From a virus: a stretch of DNA of 24,012 nt. Shown one piece after another: positions 1-7,608 of the stretch. Where the stretch lies: the IMG/VR virus record IMGVR_UViG_3300012469_000009, positions 1-24,012 of that record; one strand, given 5' to 3'. The position numbers and the translations under genes were made by a program. The stretch's first letter is position 1. Each line of letters starts with the position of its first letter. Below the pieces are notes generated by a model, which saw only the letters and a list, made by a program, of their open reading frames with translations, did no database searches and had not been told where the DNA came from.

Positions 1-516
1 CTTGATAACATCCTGCTGCCACGTCGGTCCTGCTGCTGCGATCGTAGAGATAGAGTTGGTGATCGCCTGTGCAGGAGAGATGTGTTCAGCAGACTTGTAG
101 CTCTGGTTCCAGTCCTTTGCGCTGAAGAAGCTTGCGTTGCCAGTGTCAACACGCGCGGCTTGTAGCCACGCGGTAGATAGCGGCTGAGATACGCCCTTCG
201 AGTATAGCCAATACGCACCAGAAGCTAGCTTGTCGACAGGGGCTACGACTAGACTGTCGGCCCCTTCCTTCGCTACTCCATATCCCGGTACGTGCGACAG
301 GGCCCCGTCAAGGGCCTTGCCGCCAGAGCTTAGCCATCCCATGGTCTGCTGCATAAACCCGCCACGCTCCTGGCGTGCGGCAGCTTCCTGCTGCTGCTGG
401 TTCTTGTTCTGCGCCAGAACCTGAGAAGGCATAGTCGCAATCTGGAGTGCGAGGTTCGGGTCTGCGAAAAGACCCTGCCCTGCATCTGCTACATCCTCAT
501 CCCACCAGCGACTCAT
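1..516 (-). CDS. Partial virion-associated protein (N-terminal 172 residues)
   Basis: An open reading frame starts at ATG 516-514 and runs off the left edge without a stop, so only the N-terminus is visible. The start is supported by AAGGAG seven to eight bases upstream. The protein begins MSRWWDEDVADAGQG, has a Gln/Ala-rich stretch around residues 35-50 (NKNQQQQEAAARQ), then Gly/Ala-rich helical sequence with no recognised domain. Its place as the last visible gene of the terminase-portal operon suggests a structural or internal virion protein. Function is inferred from context only. Confidence 0.7.
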   Translation of the reverse strand, partial: MSRWWDEDVADAGQGLFADPNLALQIATMPSQVLAQNKNQQQQEAAARQERGGFMQQTMGWLSSGGKALDGALSHVPGYGVAKEGADSLVVAPVDKLASGAYWLYSKGVSQPLSTAWLQAARVDTGNASFFSAKDWNQSYKSAEHISPAQAITNSISTIAAAGPTWQQDVIK

Positions 517-525
517 GCCTTCTCC

Positions 526-942
526 TTATAGCTGCGACTTGATCTGACGCACGAGATTACGTGCGGCATCAGAACTACCTGGCTGGTTGGCCAGGAACTC
601 TAGGGCGACCATGTAAGACGCCATGTACTGATTCTGTGTTGACTGCGAACTAGACAGGGCCGAAGGGCCCTGGCCTGGTCCCGCGGCCGCTCCATCTGTT
701 ACGGGTACATCAGGCATCTGTGTGTCAGCGTTGAGGCCGACTACGTTCTGCGCTGGATTCCCGAACATAGAGTTGAACGAAGATGCGATAGCACCAGAGT
801 TTGCCATTGGTGCAGATGCCTTGAGATCCTGGTAGTCGGCGTTCTCTCCGTACTGCGAGTTAGGTAGCGAGTTGTTCGCGTTGCTCACAGCCGTGTCAGT
901 CCGCTTGCTGAACTGCCCAGGTCCGGACACTGGAGTGCTCAT
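526..942 (-). CDS. Hypothetical protein of the structural operon (138 aa)
   Basis: Start ATG 942 overlaps the stop of the upstream gene (ATGA) and follows GAGGGAACA as ribosome-binding site. Composition is low-complexity: rich in Ser, Asn, Gln, Ala and Gly, with Pro/Gly runs around residues 85-100 and a more ordered helix-like C-terminus (YMVALEFLANQPGSSDAARN). No enzymatic motif is visible. Translational coupling to its neighbours and position between portal and a larger virion gene suggest a minor structural or assembly protein. I do not recognise the family. Confidence 0.7.
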   Translation of the reverse strand: MSTPVSGPGQFSKRTDTAVSNANNSLPNSQYGENADYQDLKASAPMANSGAIASSFNSMFGNPAQNVVGLNADTQMPDVPVTDGAAAGPGQGPSALSSSQSTQNQYMASYMVALEFLANQPGSSDAARNLVRQIKSQL

Positions 943-1142
943 TGTTCCCTCGTGATCTCGTTGAACTTGCGATCGTAGATCTTCTGGTTAGCATGCTGTG
1001 CGGCGATCATAGATCCTGCCGCCATGCCATCGCTCAGATCCTGGAAGATGTTAGTTGCTACATTGAGAGCAAGGATGAGGACAGACCAGCGGTCATGTGT
1101 CATCGGCTTCATTGTGATGTACCCGGTCTCGTCCTCATCCAT
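939..1142 (-). CDS. Hypothetical small protein (67 aa)
   Basis: Start ATG 1142 is preceded by AAGGAG with good spacing. The sequence has an acidic N-terminus (MDEDETGY), a central hydrophobic/amphipathic helix (WSVLILALNVATNIF) and a charged C-terminus. The hydrophobic stretch is borderline for a membrane segment. It overlaps the next gene by four bases, so the two are probably co-translated. No family recognised. Confidence 0.65.
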   Translation of the reverse strand: MDEDETGYITMKPMTHDRWSVLILALNVATNIFQDLSDGMAAGSMIAAQHANQKIYDRKFNEITREQ

Positions 1143-1151
1143 GCTGACTCC

Positions 1152-1370
1152 TTACTTGTTGGCTAGCTGGCCGCCAGGACCAGTGCAGCCGGTAGTGACG
1201 ATTACGCTTGCATCCCACGCCAGGGTAGCAGCCTCGTCAATGTGGCGAGAGTCGCCCATTGCGTTAGACTCCATTGGCATCTGTAGGTGCGGAGCGAGCA
1301 TAGGACCCTTTAGGGATGCGAAGACCCCATCCGGGCTGTGGTCGCCAGCGAACATGGTTCCGTCGCTCAT
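1152..1370 (-). CDS. Hypothetical small protein (72 aa)
   Basis: Start ATG 1370 overlaps the stop of the zinc-ribbon gene (ATGA), and AAGGATAAGG lies just upstream. The protein is Met/Gly/Pro-rich at the N-terminus and ends GCTGPGGQLANK. No motif that I can name. Membership of the late operon is its only functional clue. Confidence 0.65.
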   Translation of the reverse strand: MSDGTMFAGDHSPDGVFASLKGPMLAPHLQMPMESNAMGDSRHIDEAATLAWDASVIVTTGCTGPGGQLANK

Positions 1371-1645
1371 ACCTTATCCTTCGGCTTAGCAGCGGCCCGC
1401 TTTGCGGCGGGCCTGGTCTTCGGTGTTACCACCTTGGCAGGGTCAGCATCCGCCTTGGCGGTGCTAGTGGCTGCAAGCTTTGCTTGCGGGCTGTCCTGCT
1501 CTAGTTCCCCGCAGCTTCCGCAACGAGAAGTCTGTGTGATGTCAGATGTGTACACAAGGTACCGTCCGACGTTGCAGTTCCAACAGAAGGTGTTGTTAGC
1601 ATCTCCGCCAGTCCATGACTCGTAGCTAGTTACCGCGTTACTCAT
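1367..1645 (-). CDS. Zinc-ribbon protein with basic C-terminal tail (92 aa)
   Basis: Two CxxC knuckles are visible, CWNC near residues 21-24 and CGSC near residues 42-45, about 20 residues apart: a classic zinc-ribbon arrangement. The C-terminal third (from about residue 55) is Lys/Ala/Pro-rich and basic, as in nucleic-acid-binding tails. Start ATG 1645 overlaps the portal stop codon (ATGA), indicating translational coupling. It could bind DNA or stabilise a virion subunit; neither can be shown here. Confidence 0.7.
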   Translation of the reverse strand: MSNAVTSYESWTGGDANNTFCWNCNVGRYLVYTSDITQTSRCGSCGELEQDSPQAKLAATSTAKADADPAKVVTPKTRPAAKRAAAKPKDKV

Positions 1646-3459
1646 ACGGCCGACTGCCTCCTAACTCCTGCGCTCATCGTAGGCTGACCAGATCCGGTAA
1701 GACCTGCCAGTAGCGTCTGCATGTCTCGGCCCTGCTGCTCGCCTGGCACGCCTGTGCTGCCCCCAGGAGGGACTGGCTGGCTTCCTCCCGGCCCTGGAGT
1801 GCCAGGCTGACCCTGTCCACCCATAAGGGCTTCTAGGGGGTTCTGGGCCCCACCAGGGGCCTCCTGAGGCTTGAAGACCTTTAGGACCGCCTCGTGGAAT
1901 GCAGTGCCCTTGTCTCGCTCATCAATGAGCTTAGCCATCTTGGTAAGACCGTCCATCGGATCCTGACCCTGTAGCGCCATAGCAGGAACGTTCTGCGCGT
2001 AAGCCATCATGCCCTGCTTGAGGGCATCGGTCATTTGCTCCTGGTCGATCTGGACTTGGAGCTGTACAACATCGAGGTCCATCGGAAGCTGTCGCTGAAC
2101 GAAGTCACGCGAAACCAGTTGGTCACCACGAAGCTGTAGAAGAGCAACGATCGCACGTGCAGGATCCTGTCCGGCCGCGAACCCGTAAGTGACGTCAGAA
2201 GTATATCCTCCGTTAATATCCTTAGAGGGAACGTAGGTCTCTTCAAACGGAACACCCTGGACAACTCCCTTGACGGTCTTCTTCGCACCAGGCCACAGCT
2301 TCTCGTCCATCTCGAAGCACAGTGCCAGAGCGTGACGAAGGGCCATTGCGATAACGCTTTGGCCCGTGGTGATCACAGTGTTGAATCCGCCCATCAGGGC
2401 CTGGACTCCACGACCAGTAATGATCGAGGCATCCATGTTTCCAGACCTAGCCTCGGGGCTACGGGTTCCAGTCCTAGTCTCGGAATCGAGAACCTGTCCT
2501 TCCTGGAACGCGTACTGAGGCATGTCGCGGGTAATGTACTTGACCTTGTCCGGGTTGTCGGTGCGGATAATCGCATCGTCTCCGAACGTCATCTTCTGTA
2601 CGTCACGAGGTACTGCCAGTGGAGCGCGTACTGCCTTCTCGGTAGCCTCAAGCGCTAGAAGAGCCATGCGGCTCTTCGCTAGCTGAACCCAGACTACGTC
2701 ATCGAATGCACCACGAGTCTCACGGTCAAAGCCGGGACGCTTAGCGATTGCGACGTACACCTTGCCCAGTGGGTTCGGCATAGACTCAAGTACCTGGTTA
2801 CCGTGCTGAGGTAGGAACATAATCATCTGGTCGGCATCGACGTACTTGACAACCTCAATCTCGCGCTCTGCCCAGCCCATAGTCTCCTGGCCGCCAGTCT
2901 CGTTAGACTGGAGAAGTCGGAGAAGGGAAGGGAACTTCGAGGCAAGGTGGATCGCCTCTTCGCGCCAGATCTTGGAGTACGACCGGATCCTACCGTACAG
3001 GTCGATCTCTGGGTAAACGCCCATCGGGTTCTCTACGCGGATCCTTGGCATCTTCTCTTCGAAGTCTGCCTCGATGACGTAGATGCCCATGCCGTACGTG
3101 TTGTAATGATCGCAGAACTCGACCTGGTGGCCATGCTGTAGCTGGCTGAACTGAACGTAGTGGTTGGCGATCTTAGTTCGCTTAGCCATGAACTTCTTCG
3201 ACTTGTCTGTGGTGATGACACCAGCAGAGCAGTTGATAGAAGGCATGACGCCCATAGTCTCTGCGAAGTCACGAGCAGAGGTATCGATCAGGTTTGCCAC
3301 GATAGGCTTGGGCCATGCATCAGGCATGGCCCCTGGGATCACGGTGTCAATGTCGCCAGACCTGACGTCGTGAACATCCCTCATACGCTGATCACGATCG
3401 GCAGAAGCGCGGCGCAGCGACTCGACCTTCATTGCGACTTGTTCGATCATAAGCGCCAT
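1642..3459 (-). CDS. Portal protein
   Basis: At 605 aa this has the size, place and composition of a phage portal (head-tail connector) protein, the dodecameric ring through which the terminase pumps DNA. Supporting features: location in the same operon as the large terminase; an early segment MPDAWPKPIVANLIDTSARD; a long middle of alternating strands and helices; a Gln/Gly/Pro-rich disordered C-terminus from about residue 535 (GGQGQPGTPGPGG). The start at 3459 has GGGAG seven bases upstream. Portals diverge strongly and lack short signature motifs, so the call combines context with overall resemblance. The stop overlaps the zinc-ribbon gene start. Confidence 0.8.
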   Translation of the reverse strand: MALMIEQVAMKVESLRRASADRDQRMRDVHDVRSGDIDTVIPGAMPDAWPKPIVANLIDTSARDFAETMGVMPSINCSAGVITTDKSKKFMAKRTKIANHYVQFSQLQHGHQVEFCDHYNTYGMGIYVIEADFEEKMPRIRVENPMGVYPEIDLYGRIRSYSKIWREEAIHLASKFPSLLRLLQSNETGGQETMGWAEREIEVVKYVDADQMIMFLPQHGNQVLESMPNPLGKVYVAIAKRPGFDRETRGAFDDVVWVQLAKSRMALLALEATEKAVRAPLAVPRDVQKMTFGDDAIIRTDNPDKVKYITRDMPQYAFQEGQVLDSETRTGTRSPEARSGNMDASIITGRGVQALMGGFNTVITTGQSVIAMALRHALALCFEMDEKLWPGAKKTVKGVVQGVPFEETYVPSKDINGGYTSDVTYGFAAGQDPARAIVALLQLRGDQLVSRDFVQRQLPMDLDVVQLQVQIDQEQMTDALKQGMMAYAQNVPAMALQGQDPMDGLTKMAKLIDERDKGTAFHEAVLKVFKPQEAPGGAQNPLEALMGGQGQPGTPGPGGSQPVPPGGSTGVPGEQQGRDMQTLLAGLTGSGQPTMSAGVRRQSAV

Positions 3460-3470
3460 GTGCTACTCCC

Positions 3471-4286
3471 TTACGCTGGAACCTTTAGAAGGTCCCAAGT
3501 CTTCTTGCCCGGAATGCCGTTGGCATCCTTGCCCTTGTATCCGTGCTTCTTCTGCCACCAAGAGTAGGCAGCCATGTCAGCACGTGTGAACTCTGGGCCT
3601 GCGCCCTTCTTGTATCCCTTGTATCCTTCGGCGATCAGACGCTTACCCATTGCAGTGATGAGAGGGTGCTTGCGTCCAAGTCGGAAGAAGGAAGCTCCGG
3701 GGTACGCGGCGTAGTGTGGGCTTGGCTTAGCTACAGGCTTCCCTGCCCATACGAGCATAGCCCCTCGGTTAGCGAAGTCAGCAACGTCCCGATCGACGCC
3801 ACCCGCCGAACTATACTGATGAATCTTCCACCCCGGAGCGATGCCTGGCTTTCCGGCAGGGCTGGATGGATCTGCAATCCAGAGGAAGTCGCCCGCATAG
3901 TTAGAGTGATCTCGATTCTTCCAGTAGTCCTTGTTGCAGTACAGACCGACCTTGAGGCCGGGCGCCAGTGCCTTGGTCTTCCTTAGGAACTCGTTCTTCT
4001 CTGCGTCATCGACACCAGGAGACTCCCAGTCGAGAACTAGGAACTCACCAGACTTCTCGGTCGCGGTCTTGACGAAGAACGTAGCCTGAGCGTCCATAGA
4101 CGCGCTAGAGTTAACGAAGTGGTAGTGTCCGACGACTAGGCCCTTAGCCCTGCCGTGCGCGACCTGAGCGGCGTACCTAGGGTTCTTGTAGTTAGTTCCT
4201 TCGGTAGCCTTGACCACCACGAAGTCTAGCCCTGTGGTGTCGTAGCTGTCGCTCTGGTAGCTAGCTACGTCGATACCCTTGATCAT
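3471..4286 (-). CDS. Endolysin: GH25 muramidase with C-terminal peptidoglycan-binding domain
   Basis: The 271-aa protein begins MIKGIDVASYQ, the hallmark of glycoside hydrolase family 25 lysozymes (catalytic Asp about residue 6), and carries the second acidic pair in LVLDWES (Asp86, Glu88). These enzymes cleave the MurNAc-GlcNAc bond of peptidoglycan to release progeny. Residues about 190-271 (YPGASFFRLG, then WWQKKHGYKG and NGIPGKKTW) match the peptidoglycan-binding tail common in Streptomyces hydrolases and their phages. ATG 4286 is chosen over an in-frame upstream start because GGGGAGGA sits six bases before it. No signal peptide is seen, so a holin is presumably needed; none is evident. 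It lies between terminase and portal. Confidence 0.92.
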   Translation of the reverse strand: MIKGIDVASYQSDSYDTTGLDFVVVKATEGTNYKNPRYAAQVAHGRAKGLVVGHYHFVNSSASMDAQATFFVKTATEKSGEFLVLDWESPGVDDAEKNEFLRKTKALAPGLKVGLYCNKDYWKNRDHSNYAGDFLWIADPSSPAGKPGIAPGWKIHQYSSAGGVDRDVADFANRGAMLVWAGKPVAKPSPHYAAYPGASFFRLGRKHPLITAMGKRLIAEGYKGYKKGAGPEFTRADMAAYSWWQKKHGYKGKDANGIPGKKTWDLLKVPA

Positions 4287-4288
4287 TG

Positions 4289-6265
4289 TTATCCTCCCCA
4301 CCAACCATTTGGATCTATATCCATGGCAACTCCCATGAGATCTAGATCGATGGTGGTAGTACGGTTCTTGTCTCGCTCGGACTGGAATGGGTTGTCAACG
4401 TGGAACACGTTGTTTACTTCGTTGGTAATCTCTCGCGCCCTGATCTCTGCGAACCACAGGGCCATGACTACGTCGGTATTCTTCTTGGTCTTGACGCCAG
4501 GAGGAAGTGGCTCCCACGTGGTTAGCTGCTCGATCATAGCCTTGACGCCCTCACCGGAGGAACGAGACGGCAGATGGATCAGAGCCTTCTTAGACTCCCA
4601 TCCATCGAACAGTGCAGACATAGAAGCGACGCCGAAGTCGGCGTCCCACTTGTTGTTTCCAGTGTAGTGCTCCTTGAGGATGCAGCCTCGGCTGGCAAGG
4701 AAGTTCCTGATGTCGCGGTTCTGGGTGACCATGAGGTTCATCGCGTTCTTCTCGATGCGCCATTCCATGATCCCGTACTTGACAGTTAGTTCCTTGATCT
4801 TGTCGAAGATGTCATCTGGCTTAAGGCTGCCCTTGGTCCAGACGTCAAGGACCCATCGCTCCCCGGTCATCCTGTCGACTCCCATTACTACCGAAGCCGA
4901 GTGGCCGGTCATGGCAGGGTCGAAGCCCCCGACAACATACAGTCCTTGCATTCCGTTCGCACGATGACCGGGTGCACCGCTCTGCATTACACCCGCAGCG
5001 CGCATACCGTCTACACAACCAGTGACCGCCTTTACTGGGAAGATAGCGTCTTCTACCACAGACTCCTGCTGGTACACCAGGGCCCAGTTGCGAGGACTCA
5101 TAGAAGAGCGGCGCTTACGAAGCGCCTCTCCAGTCCACATAGGCCAGAGTCCGTCTTCGTCCTGAACTACCTGAGACCTACCTGCGAGGGATACAGGAGG
5201 ACGGTTAGTTCGAGGCCATAGCGTGTTCCAGTCCTCCGGATCGTCGGCGTACTCCAGGACCGCAGGTTGGGTGAGGTAGGTCCAAGGAGACGTCTCATCG
5301 CCGTAGTAGTCGTCCTTGATGATCTCACCGTACAGGTCCACCGGTGAAAGCCTCGTGCCCACCAGAAGGATACGACCGCCCGGGTAAGATAGTCGGTTGT
5401 ATACTTCTCGCTGGAGCCAGTCCATCTGCTTCTCATACTCATGTGCGTTCTTTCCTGTTACGCAGTCATCGAGGATAATAAGGTCAGCACGTGCACCATA
5501 GATCTGTCCTCCGATACCAAGAGCCTGAACCGTAGGGTCCTTCTCTCCGGACTCACGGCTAGAGCTGGATACGTAGATCTCGGTCGCCGTCCAGGCGGAC
5601 GAGCCTTCATCGAATCCACCCTCGGGACCGAAGTCAACCTGAAGCTTCTGGTAGTTCCTGTTCTCGGATGCTAGTCGATCCTTGATGCCACGAAGGAATC
5701 GCTTGGCCATGTCCTGAGTCTGAGACACGATGATGACACGAACGTTCGGGTCCTGGCAGATCCTGTAAGTTACATAGTTCATAGTGATCGTCGTGGACTT
5801 AGCGTGCTCAGGTGGAGTGTTGATCAGTAGGAACTCAGGCTCGCCCTTGATGTAGATCTGGTTCTCGTGCAGGTTCCTAGGGTCACGACCTTCAAGAACG
5901 TCGATCCACTGTAGGTGGTGATTGAAGAGCTTCGTGTCTAGGTAGTCTTCACACCACTGAGGGAACGGACCGATGTTCTGGCGGTTCTCGTCAGCATCGT
6001 AGTCGCCAGACTTCATAAGCCTGAGACGATCCATCTCGTCTCGGAAGTTGGCATCCGACTGACGTAGGTACTTGTACTGGGCCTCTGTGAGTCCCATGTC
6101 CAGGCAAGCCTGCTTGATCGACTTACCGTTCTTGACGTAGTTGATGAAGGTCTGCTTGCGCTGCTGAGAGTCGGTAACTTGACCACGACTGCTACGAGCC
6201 TTCGGAGCCTTCGTCGGATCAGTCTTGTAGACCTTGCCATCCTCCGTCTTGTATACCCTTGCCAT
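4289..6265 (-). CDS. terL: Terminase large subunit
   Basis: This 658-aa protein is the ATP-driven DNA packaging motor. Residues about 35-80 form a helix-turn-helix-like N-terminus (GKSIKQACLDMGLTEAQYKYL) as in small terminase subunits, which may explain why no separate one is seen. The ATPase carries a variant Walker A, TPPEHAKST (about 150-158), and Walker B LIILDD (about 262-267). The C-terminal RNase H-like nuclease shows GGFDPAMTG (Asp about 449) and a late TDVVMALWFAE acidic motif. ATG 6265 (MARVYK) is preferred to 6280 because AAAGGG lies upstream of it and nothing useful precedes the earlier ATG. First gene of the late operon. Confidence 0.93.
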   Translation of the reverse strand: MARVYKTEDGKVYKTDPTKAPKARSSRGQVTDSQQRKQTFINYVKNGKSIKQACLDMGLTEAQYKYLRQSDANFRDEMDRLRLMKSGDYDADENRQNIGPFPQWCEDYLDTKLFNHHLQWIDVLEGRDPRNLHENQIYIKGEPEFLLINTPPEHAKSTTITMNYVTYRICQDPNVRVIIVSQTQDMAKRFLRGIKDRLASENRNYQKLQVDFGPEGGFDEGSSAWTATEIYVSSSSRESGEKDPTVQALGIGGQIYGARADLIILDDCVTGKNAHEYEKQMDWLQREVYNRLSYPGGRILLVGTRLSPVDLYGEIIKDDYYGDETSPWTYLTQPAVLEYADDPEDWNTLWPRTNRPPVSLAGRSQVVQDEDGLWPMWTGEALRKRRSSMSPRNWALVYQQESVVEDAIFPVKAVTGCVDGMRAAGVMQSGAPGHRANGMQGLYVVGGFDPAMTGHSASVVMGVDRMTGERWVLDVWTKGSLKPDDIFDKIKELTVKYGIMEWRIEKNAMNLMVTQNRDIRNFLASRGCILKEHYTGNNKWDADFGVASMSALFDGWESKKALIHLPSRSSGEGVKAMIEQLTTWEPLPPGVKTKKNTDVVMALWFAEIRAREITNEVNNVFHVDNPFQSERDKNRTTTIDLDLMGVAMDIDPNGWWGG

Positions 6266-6323
6266 CTGGTGCCCTTTCATATAAATGGCCTACGGCCCTA
6301 CTATATCCAGTGGCACGTATTGT

Positions 6324-6372
6324 GGGTGTTCCCCACACCCCTGGTTCAGTGGCACCCGCCCTAAGGGGCGGT
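6324..6372 (-). other. Two hairpins in the 5' leader of the terminase transcript
   Basis: GGGTGT...ACACCC (6324-6340) and a 10-bp stem with one bulge closed by a TAAG loop (CCGCCC TAAG GGGCGG core, 6348-6372) lie between the putative late promoter and terL. They could regulate translation or stability of the late mRNA, or terminate read-through. No function is shown. Confidence 0.45.
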
Positions 6373-6409
6373 GCCTGGAACGGAGGAGGGATTCCGAGAA
6401 GGAGACCTT

Positions 6410-6422
6410 TATAGTATAACTA
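6410..6422 (-). promoter_or_regulatory. Candidate late promoter element TAGTTATACTATA
   Basis: On the minus strand the AT-rich motif TAGTTATACTATA lies about 145 bp upstream of terL and points into the late operon. A near copy, TAGTTATATATA, lies at 6533-6544 on the plus strand, so the motif is divergently duplicated in an otherwise GC-rich region. It does not resemble a host -35/-10 pair and could be a target of the phage sigma-like factor. This is inference from two copies. Confidence 0.35.
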
Positions 6423-6466
6423 GTAGAACCTGTAGACTCCGTGTACGGTCGTGCCTGGTGCACACT

Positions 6467-6491
6467 GGGCAGGCCGCTCAGGCGGCTGCCC
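6467..6491. other. GC-rich hairpin between divergent promoter-like motifs
   Basis: GGGCAG-g-CCGC TCAG GCGG CTGCCC forms a 10-bp stem with one bulged G and a four-base loop. It has no T-run on either side, so it is terminator-like at best. It separates the two TAGTTATA motifs. Confidence 0.4.
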
Positions 6492-6506
6492 CTGTGCCTA
6501 GCGCAC

Positions 6507-6518
6507 AAGTGTACACTT
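6507..6518. promoter_or_regulatory. Perfect 12-bp palindrome AAGTGTACACTT
   Basis: A perfect dyad in the divergent intergenic region, 15 bp before the plus-strand TAGTTATA motif. It is the size and shape of a dimeric repressor operator. No cognate regulator can be identified from the sequence. Confidence 0.35.
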
Positions 6519-6532
6519 CTTCACTAGTCTCA

Positions 6533-6544
6533 TAGTTATATATA
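6533..6544 (+). promoter_or_regulatory. Candidate promoter element TAGTTATATATA
   Basis: Plus-strand counterpart of the late-promoter motif at 6410-6422, pointing rightward into the non-coding region. Shared core TAGTTATA followed by TATA. See the minus-strand entry for reasoning. Confidence 0.3.
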
Positions 6545-6580
6545 CCCATCACTCGTGTCTGGCAGGGACAGGGTAATCTG

Positions 6581-6596
6581 TGTGATCTGGGTCACG
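6581..6596. promoter_or_regulatory. Crp-type palindrome (TGTGA-N6-TCACG)
   Basis: The half-sites TGTGA and TCAC are separated by six bases and contain GGTCAC on the right. This is the Crp/Fnr-family operator form; as I recall it, the Streptomyces Crp motif is GTG-N6-GNCAC, which this matches. A second site lies 55 bp downstream. Confidence 0.5.
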
Positions 6597-6605
6597 TGCC
6601 CACAT

Positions 6606-6622
6606 CCCTTGTGGGACAAGGG
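6606..6622. other. Perfect hairpin between the two Crp-type sites
   Basis: CCCTTGT GGG ACAAGGG forms a 7-bp stem with a 3-base loop exactly between the two Crp-type palindromes. It may be an additional operator or simply a small hairpin. Confidence 0.3.
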
Positions 6623-6635
6623 CTCTGACGGCTGG

Positions 6636-6651
6636 TGTGACCAGGGTCACA
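6636..6651. promoter_or_regulatory. Perfect Crp-type palindrome (TGTGA-N6-TCACA)
   Basis: TGTGACCAGGGTCACA is a perfect TGTGA-N6-TCACA dyad. Its centre is 55 bp from the previous site, about five helical turns, so two dimers would sit on the same DNA face. A third copy of the type lies at 16419-16434. Confidence 0.55.
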
Positions 6652-7090
6652 GGCATTTATGATGGAAATTTAATGGGACTCACACACTCACTCTCCGCCC
6701 GATTTAACAATGCCCGGGTAGGTTTGTACCAGCGAGCGCCACTCTGTGTGCTTGTGTCCGAACCGCGTGCCATGTCCTAGTTGTCTGCTCATCTGAGCGT
6801 GGGCTAGCTCATCCGAGTCAATACCTATGCACTGGGATGCATACTGATACATACGGCAGCACACTGTATATACACGCGTGCGCCTGTGGATCCATGGCCA
6901 ACAGCAGCATCTGCCTTGATATCCACGGATTGTGGCCGCATCTGCCACGGATACAGGTAATATAACGCTGTAATGCCATGGAATCAGTGGTTGGAGACTG
7001 TCTTATCGTCATAGTGACGCATCCATCCAGGCTCCCCATACCGGACATCCAGGGTGTACCAATCACCCGTCTAGGCCCTCTGACCTGCAA
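6652..7090. other. Non-coding stretch without a recognised function
   Basis: About 440 bp with no reading frame that has both a credible ribosome-binding site and protein-like composition. I see short palindromes (for example TGTATATACA near 6865) and a repeated GCATCTGCC (about 6909 and 6939). Nothing supports a gene, tRNA or origin. Confidence 0.5.
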
Positions 7091-7093
7091 AGC

Positions 7094-7121
7094 TTGACTC
7101 TACCGCCAGGCTGAGTAGCGT
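7094..7121 (+). promoter_or_regulatory. Candidate housekeeping-type promoter upstream of boxA-1
   Basis: TTGACT (7094-7099), a 16-bp spacer and TAGCGT (7116-7121) fit the actinobacterial housekeeping consensus TTGAC(A)/TAnnnT. Transcription would begin near 7128 and run through the first boxA-like motif and the 16S-like segment. Confidence 0.45.
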
Positions 7122-7258
7122 TCTCCTTGTCAACAACACGCCCCGCTAGCACAGGGGGCAAGGGGTTGGCGCCGTGTCTGATCGAGTACGTGACGGACTG
7201 CCTTGGGTCTTTCGATCTAGGTAACGCGTCAGCAGTACGGGGCACGGGCAGCGGTATC

Positions 7259-7273
7259 GTTCCTTGAGAACTC
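7259..7273 (+). promoter_or_regulatory. boxA-like element 1
   Basis: GTTCCTTGAGAACTC matches the conserved motif found before 16S and 23S genes in actinobacterial rRNA operons, which contains boxA, the site where NusB/NusE load for antitermination. It lies 124 bp upstream of the 16S-like segment, on the same strand. The match is from memory of rRNA leaders and needs alignment. Confidence 0.55.
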
Positions 7274-7382
7274 CATACGCACCACCAAGCCACACGGCCC
7301 GCTAAGGCGGTCCGAGGCAGTAGTCCGATGCTAACCCTTTGGGGATGCGGACACGGTCTCAGATCGTCGCACAGGGCCTGCG

Positions 7383-7494
7383 GAGTAACACGTGAGTACC
7401 TTCGGGGCTTGCGGCTGATCAGCTAGTAGGTGAGGTAACGGCTCACCTAGGCTCCGACCAGTATCCGGCCAGAGATGGCGTCAGGACCGCACAG
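7383..7494 (+). ncRNA. 16S rRNA-like segment: miniature of the 5' domain (h6/h7, h11, h12 region)
   Basis: GAGTAACACGTGAGTA (7383-7398) equals the conserved 16S stretch near E. coli position 105. After only 18 bases comes a 36-base block (7417-7452) that, from memory, matches E. coli 16S near 225-260 at 34 of 36 positions, including the hairpin TAGGTGAG / CTCACCTA with a 7-base loop. Similarity continues to about 7494 (GTATCCGGCC, then GAGATGGCG), closest to actinobacterial 16S. The roughly 105 bases that separate the first two blocks in real 16S are missing, replaced by a TTCG-containing turn. The 8-bp stem is perfect here, so the structure seems maintained. It cannot be a functional 16S rRNA. 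Confidence 0.7.
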
Positions 7495-7503
7495 CACAAC
7501 GGC

Positions 7504-7532
7504 TTGACAGTGCGCATGGAGTCGGCTAGGTT
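7504..7532 (+). promoter_or_regulatory. Strong housekeeping-type promoter (tandem copy 1)
   Basis: TTGACA (7504-7509), exactly 17 bp, TAGGTT (7527-7532): near-consensus for the principal sigma factor of Streptomyces. The expected start region reads CGACCACGGCACA, repeated after the second promoter. It points at boxA-2 and the early genes. Confidence 0.6.
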
Positions 7533-7579
7533 CGACCACGGCACAGCGAGAGGGAGCCGAAAGGCCAGAGCCTCTAGTC

Positions 7580-7608
7580 TTGACAGGCTCGCAAGAGTCT
7601 GGCAGTAT
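7580..7608 (+). promoter_or_regulatory. Housekeeping-type promoter (tandem copy 2)
   Basis: TTGACA (7580-7585), 17 bp, then CAGTAT (7603-7608), a weaker -10. It is followed by CGCACCACGGCACA, nearly the same initial sequence as copy 1. The -35 boxes are 76 bp apart and the ACCACGGCACA motifs 77 bp apart, so the promoter unit is a tandem duplication. Confidence 0.5.

Noticed and set aside
230-424. Plus-strand frames over the late operon (1-6280)
   Set aside because: They mirror well-supported minus-strand genes and lack ribosome-binding sites and protein-like composition.
6865-6880. AT-rich palindrome TGTATATACA as replication origin
   Set aside because: A single short dyad without iterons or an AT-rich unwinding region.
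6688-7293. Minus-strand frames of 72-90 codons in the non-coding region
   Set aside because: No ribosome-binding sites, Arg/Ser/Cys-rich atypical composition, mutual overlap, and position across promoter and boxA-like elements.
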